From Mesorhizobium amorphae CCNWGS0123 (GTDB taxonomy: Bacteria > Pseudomonadota > Alphaproteobacteria > Rhizobiales > Rhizobiaceae): DNA of 64,000 nt. The DNA lies in the NCBI RefSeq assembly GCF_001686985.1, contig NZ_CP015318.1, forward strand, positions 2,974,001 through 3,038,000, given 5' to 3'. A program made the translations under genes and the position numbers. The notes beneath the pieces were generated by a model. It was not told where the DNA came from, did not search any database, and was given only the letters and a program-made list of their open reading frames with translations. Positions 60,339-64,000 of this stretch are shown in pieces. Position 1 is the stretch's first letter, and the number at the start of each line of letters is the position of its first letter.

Positions 60339-63053
60339 TTACCCTACCGCCAGCCATTTGCGCGACTGGGCAAAGGCCTTGAAGGCCTTGGCGTCCATCG
60401 GACGGCCGAAGGCGTAGCCCTGCAGGATGTCGCAGCCCAATTCCTTCAGGATGCGCGCGTGCTCCATCGTTTCGACGCCTTCGGCCACCACTTCGATGCC
60501 GAGCGATTTGCCGATCTCGATGATGGACGACACCAGCCGCCGCTGCGCCCTCGAGTCGATGATCGGCGTGATCAGCTGGCGGTCGATCTTCAGCCGGCGC
60601 GGCTGCAGCTTGAGCAGGCTGACGATCGAGGCGTGGCCGGTGCCGAAATCGTCGATCTCGATGTCGATGCCGAGTTCCTTGATCTGCTCGATGTTCCAGG
60701 AAACGAAATCGTCGTTCTCGTCGAGGAAGATCGACTCGACCAGTTCGAACGACACGGTCCCTTCCTTGATGGCGAGCCCGCGCAACCCCTTGATCAGGTC
60801 CCGGTCCTCCAGGCGCCTGGCCGAGACGTTGACCGACACGCGCGGGATGTTGAGCTGCGACCAGCGCTCGAAATTCTCCAGCGCCTGTTTGAGGGTGACG
60901 CTGTCGATCAGCGCCACGACATTGAGCTCTTCGGCCACCTTGAGATAGGCGGCGGGGGCGAGGATGCCGCGCCGCGGATGCCTCCAGCGCGACAACGCCT
61001 CGACGCCGACGATCTCGAGCGTCTTGGCGTCGAACTGCGGCTGGTAGTACGCGATGAATTCGTTCCGCTCCAGCCCGCCCAGGATTTCATCGGCGGTCTG
61101 CTTGGTCCGAACGATCTCGCTCTGCAGTTCCTCGTTGAAGAATTCGTAGCGATTGCGGCCATGGCTTTTCGCCCGGTAAAGCGCGAGATCGGCATTGACG
61201 AGCAACTGTTTGGCGTCGACCCCGCTGTTGGCGGCAATGCCGATGCTGACGCCGAACCGGCACTGGTGGCCCTGGTAGGTGATCGGCTGCCGCATCTCTT
61301 CGATGATGCGGTCGGCGAGTTCGGCAAGCTTGTCGTCGCCACGGCCATGGCTCACCACCACGAACTCGTCGCCGCCGATGCGCGCCACGAAATCGGCAGC
61401 CCCGGCATTGGCCTTGATCACCTTCGAGGCATGCAACAGCATGGCATCGCCCGCCGCGTGGCCGAGCGTGTCGTTGATCTGCTTGAAGCGGTCGAGGTCG
61501 AGATGCAGCAGCGCCGTGCGCTGGTCGGCTTCGCCGCTTTCGGCCAGCATCTCGTCGAGATAGCGGCGATTGGGCAGGCCGGTCAGCGAATCGTGAAGCG
61601 CCACATGCTCGATGCGCGCCTTGGCGGTCTCCAGTTCGGCGTTCTTCGATTCCGACAGCTGCCGCTCGCGCACCAGGTTCTCGTTGAGCAGCACGTCACT
61701 GGTCACGTCCCATTCGGCGCCGATCATCTTCGGCGTGCCGCCAGTGTCCTGGAAGAATGTCGCGCGCGTGCGGACATGGCGGATATGGCCGTCAGCATGG
61801 ACGAGGCGGTATTGCGAGGAGTAGAGGCCCTTGGTCGCCGCGGCCTGGTCGAAATCCAGCCGGGCACGCTCGATATCGTCGGGATGGATCGTCCCCGACC
61901 AGTCATCATAGGCGCGCGGCTTGCCGTCGGCGGGCCTGCCGTAGATCTCGTTGACGCGGTCGTCCCACACCAGTTCGTTGGTGGCGAGGTCGTGCTCCCA
62001 CACGCCGATGCCCGAGGCCTCCAGCGCCAGCTCCAGGCGGCCCGACAGGCGTCTCAACTCGGCATAGTTTTTCTGCCTTTCGCCGAACAGCCGCCCGGCC
62101 ACCAGGATCGGCAGCACCACCAGCACGCCGGCAAGCGCCATGAGTGCCTGCAAGGTCCGCTCATTCTTCGGCGCTGCTGGCCAGCCGCCCTTGGGAATGG
62201 CCGAAATCCGCCAGGAGCCTGAAGGCAGCTGCACTTCGGCCGTCACGGGCTCGCCGGCGATGACGTTGTCGCCGCCAAAGAAACGTTCGCCACCGCCGCC
62301 CAGCGCATCCTTGCCGGTCAGCGCGACATCGATGTCGAGTTGGGGGTCGTTGAGGCCGCTCGCCGCGTAGAGCCTCTCGACATCGACTACCGCCGAGACG
62401 ATCCCCCAGAAGCGCTCGCCGCCGCCCGCCGTCGGTACGAAGACCGGGATGCGGCCTATGAAGCCGCGTCCGCCTTGCGCCAGGTCGACCGGGCCGGCGA
62501 ACACCAGCATGCGTCCGTCGCGCGCCCGAAGCGCTGCCGTGCGTTGCGCCTCGTTCTTGCGGTAATCGAGCCCGATCGCCTTCTCGTTGCCTTCCATCGG
62601 GTACATCAGCGAAATGACGAGGTCCGGCGCGCCGGCGATGTTGCGCAATTGCGATTTCTGCTCGAACAGATTGCCGGCGAGCGAGGCAAATCTCTGCTGG
62701 CCCATATAGGGCTCAGTGACGATGGCCGATACCAGGCCGCGCACCAGCTGGAGATTGCCGTTTATGTTGCCCTCGAGCTTGGCGCGGATAATGTTGACCT
62801 TGGCCAGCACATCGGCGCGCGCCAGTTGATCGGAGACTTGTCTGTTCTGCTGGTCGGCAAACACGGCGCAGATCAGAAGCACGACAAAGGCTATCGCCGC
62901 CGGCAAGTTGGCGGCAGAAAAAACGGCCTGTCTCACGCGGCCGAGATTGAATCCCGTTCTGGTCAATTCGACCCGAATACCTTTCCTGGACAATAGCCCA
63001 TCGGACGAACCTAGTAGAAAGTGCTTAAATTTAACCTTCCAGGCCGGCCGCAA
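60339..63053 (-). CDS. CHASE-PAS-GGDEF-EAL cyclic di-GMP signalling protein
   Basis: A large signalling protein (904 residues from the TTG at 63053; the exact start is uncertain). Membrane helices at about 47-66 and 301-320 enclose a CHASE-like sensor domain. A PAS domain (about 340-455) follows, with RLVHADGHIRHVRTRATFF at its end. The GGDEF domain (about 485-645) has an intact RIGGDEF at 558-564. The EAL domain (about 655-900) has an intact EALSRW at 685-690 and DDFGTGHAS. The inhibitory RxxD site before GGDEF is changed to GAAD, so product inhibition of the cyclase part should be weak. It probably both makes and breaks cyclic di-GMP. Confidence 0.9.
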   Translation of the reverse strand: MRPAWKVKFKHFLLGSSDGLLSRKGIRVELTRTGFNLGRVRQAVFSAANLPAAIAFVVLLICAVFADQQNRQVSDQLARADVLAKVNIIRAKLEGNINGNLQLVRGLVSAIVTEPYMGQQRFASLAGNLFEQKSQLRNIAGAPDLVISLMYPMEGNEKAIGLDYRKNEAQRTAALRARDGRMLVFAGPVDLAQGGRGFIGRIPVFVPTAGGGERFWGIVSAVVDVERLYAASGLNDPQLDIDVALTGKDALGGGGERFFGGDNVIAGEPVTAEVQLPSGSWRISAIPKGGWPAAPKNERTLQALMALAGVLVVLPILVAGRLFGERQKNYAELRRLSGRLELALEASGIGVWEHDLATNELVWDDRVNEIYGRPADGKPRAYDDWSGTIHPDDIERARLDFDQAAATKGLYSSQYRLVHADGHIRHVRTRATFFQDTGGTPKMIGAEWDVTSDVLLNENLVRERQLSESKNAELETAKARIEHVALHDSLTGLPNRRYLDEMLAESGEADQRTALLHLDLDRFKQINDTLGHAAGDAMLLHASKVIKANAGAADFVARIGGDEFVVVSHGRGDDKLAELADRIIEEMRQPITYQGHQCRFGVSIGIAANSGVDAKQLLVNADLALYRAKSHGRNRYEFFNEELQSEIVRTKQTADEILGGLERNEFIAYYQPQFDAKTLEIVGVEALSRWRHPRRGILAPAAYLKVAEELNVVALIDSVTLKQALENFERWSQLNIPRVSVNVSARRLEDRDLIKGLRGLAIKEGTVSFELVESIFLDENDDFVSWNIEQIKELGIDIEIDDFGTGHASIVSLLKLQPRRLKIDRQLITPIIDSRAQRRLVSSIIEIGKSLGIEVVAEGVETMEHARILKELGCDILQGYAFGRPMDAKAFKAFAQSRKWLAVG

Positions 63054-63307
63054 GTTTCAGCATCGGGCCTATCCTGTGATGCCGGCTATACGGAAATATC
63101 TCGCGTACGGGCAAGAAGCACCGGGGCTGCGGAACTTGAGGCGCACGCTGGCGATGCCGGCCTTGCCGATCAGTCGAGCCCGGCGACTCGCAGTTCTCGA
63201 TGTAGCGGGCTCGATCCTTTTCGTGGACGATGGGTGGTATTTCTCGACCCAGTCCACGGACACGGATGGATGCAGGCGATAGGGAGATCGTCGGCAAGTT
63301 GGGTGGC

Positions 63308-64000
63308 CTAGGCCACTCCCTTCCGCTTTTCCACCTCCGCCTTGCGCAACAAAAACCGCTGGATCTTGCCGCTCGGTGTCTTCGGCAGTTCTACAACGAA
63401 CTCGACCTCGCGCGGATAAGCGTGCGCCGACAGTCGCTTCTTGACATGCTGGGCGATTTCCTCGGCAAGTTCCTCGCTGCCCTTGTAGGCGGGCGCCAGC
63501 ACCACGAAGGCCTTGACGATCTCGGTGCGCTGCGGATCGGGCACGCCGACCGCAGCCGCCTCGTTGACCGCCGGATGCTCGATCAGCGCGCTTTCGACGT
63601 CGAACGGGCCGATGCGATAGCCGGCCGAGGTGATGACGTCGTCGGCCCGGCCAATGAAGGAGACCGAGCCATCCGGCTCGTACTCGACCGTGTCGCCGGT
63701 GCGGTAGTAGCCGCCTGCTATCGCCGGCGTCTCCGCCTGGTGATAGCCGTCGAACCAGCGCAGCGGGGAGTTGTCGATGTCTACGGCGAGAATGCCGGGC
63801 TGGTTGGGGCCGAGCTCGTTTCCCGCCTCGTCGAGCACGACCATGCGGTAGCCCGGCATGGCAAAGCCGGCCGAGCCGGCGCGCACGGTGTGCGTGAGGC
63901 CGTGGTGGTTGTTCACCATCATGCCGTTCTCGGTCTGGCCGTAATGGTCGTGGATGGGCGCGGCGAGATTGGCGTCGAACCAGCGGATCACTTCCGGGTT
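63308..64000 (-). CDS. Acyl-CoA synthetase (AMP-binding), C-terminal part, cut by window end
   Basis: The visible 230 C-terminal residues of an AMP-forming acyl-CoA ligase; the gene continues beyond the right edge. Motifs are HYGQTENGMMV, YYRTGDTVEYEPDGSVSFIG then RADDVITSAGYRIGPFDVES, and the terminal catalytic lysine region LPKTPSGKIQRFLLR. The form resembles medium-chain or acetyl-CoA synthetase-like proteins (acs/prp group). The reaction is activation of a carboxylic acid to its CoA ester; the chain length cannot be told. Confidence 0.88.
   Translation of the reverse strand, partial: NPEVIRWFDANLAAPIHDHYGQTENGMMVNNHHGLTHTVRAGSAGFAMPGYRMVVLDEAGNELGPNQPGILAVDIDNSPLRWFDGYHQAETPAIAGGYYRTGDTVEYEPDGSVSFIGRADDVITSAGYRIGPFDVESALIEHPAVNEAAAVGVPDPQRTEIVKAFVVLAPAYKGSEELAEEIAQHVKKRLSAHAYPREVEFVVELPKTPSGKIQRFLLRKAEVEKRKGVA

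Noticed and set aside
60459..62222. 587-codon open frame on the plus strand opposite the GGDEF-EAL gene
   Set aside because: It is a shadow of the highly GC-rich GGDEF-EAL gene; its translation is rich in Arg, His and Gly and has no family resemblance, while the minus strand has clear GGDEF and EAL motifs.
63054..63307. Short open frames on both strands between the GGDEF-EAL gene and the acyl-CoA synthetase
   Set aside because: No ribosome site and no family resemblance; 254 bp taken as intergenic.

Overview
The window looks like chromosomal DNA of an alphaproteobacterium of the order Rhizobiales, most likely Mesorhizobium. The reasons are a uniformly high GC content, strong GGAGG-type ribosome binding sites, short intergenic palindromes of a kind I associate with mesorhizobia, a DUF680 secreted peptide (a family I know essentially from Mesorhizobium), a DUF982 protein, DUF3606-like small proteins, an Rcc/HdaA-type DnaA inactivator and an NDUFS4-like complex I subunit. 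This is inference from families and style; no database was consulted.

Layout. 0-6 kb: a dapB copy, a NitT/TauT-type ABC importer (binding protein, ATPase, permease) and a convergent TctDE/QseBC-like two-component system. 6-12 kb: DUF680 peptide, SixA-like phosphatase, purM-purN, then a CDP-alcohol phosphatidyltransferase, AI-2E family permease and hdaA in one overlapping run. 12-18.7 kb: GlxA-like regulator, alpha/beta hydrolase, two tRNAs (Pro-TGG, Arg-TCT), a flavin monooxygenase-like gene preceded by three tandem palindromes, an NDUFS4-like gene, and a gene-poor stretch with small genes (27-residue membrane peptide, PilZ, DUF982) ending in a NolR-like ArsR regulator and a decayed hydratase pseudogene.

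19-28 kb: a polyamine-type ABC importer, a LysR regulator, an M20 amidohydrolase and a DDAH/arginine-deiminase-like enzyme form a likely catabolic locus for a substituted arginine or related compound; a berberine-bridge-type oxidase follows. 28-32 kb: small proteins, a divergent TetR/SDR pair with an AT-rich operator-like region, and a YedK protein. 31.8-39.4 kb: a GntR regulator, a dipeptide-type ABC importer with a two-domain fused ATPase, and a NanA-type lyase; this matches the architecture of a SatABCD sialic acid uptake system plus lyase.

39.4-46.5 kb: DHFR-like protein, membrane proteins, a translationally coupled small-gene pair, a membrane-anchored DUF2778 (Tlde1-like) L,D-transpeptidase-fold protein, a DUF4239 protein, thuA-thuB and a GFA enzyme. 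46.5-52.3 kb: a polar amino acid ABC importer, a saccharopine-dehydrogenase-like enzyme coupled to an Lrp regulator and a short BKACE, all on the minus strand. 52.4-64 kb: a phytochelatin-synthase-like protease, OsmC, a CMD-like protein, a 2OG-Fe(II) oxygenase flanked by inverted copies of a short repeat, an ABC-F protein, a lipoprotein, an adenylate/guanylate cyclase, a GGDEF-EAL protein and the C-terminal part of an acyl-CoA synthetase running off the right edge.

No complete transposase, integrase, prophage, CRISPR array or defence system is visible. The most notable structures are regulatory or catabolic: hairpins after the binding-protein gene in three of four ABC operons, dispersed palindromes abutting stop codons, and several enzyme-transporter-regulator clusters whose substrates are not settled.
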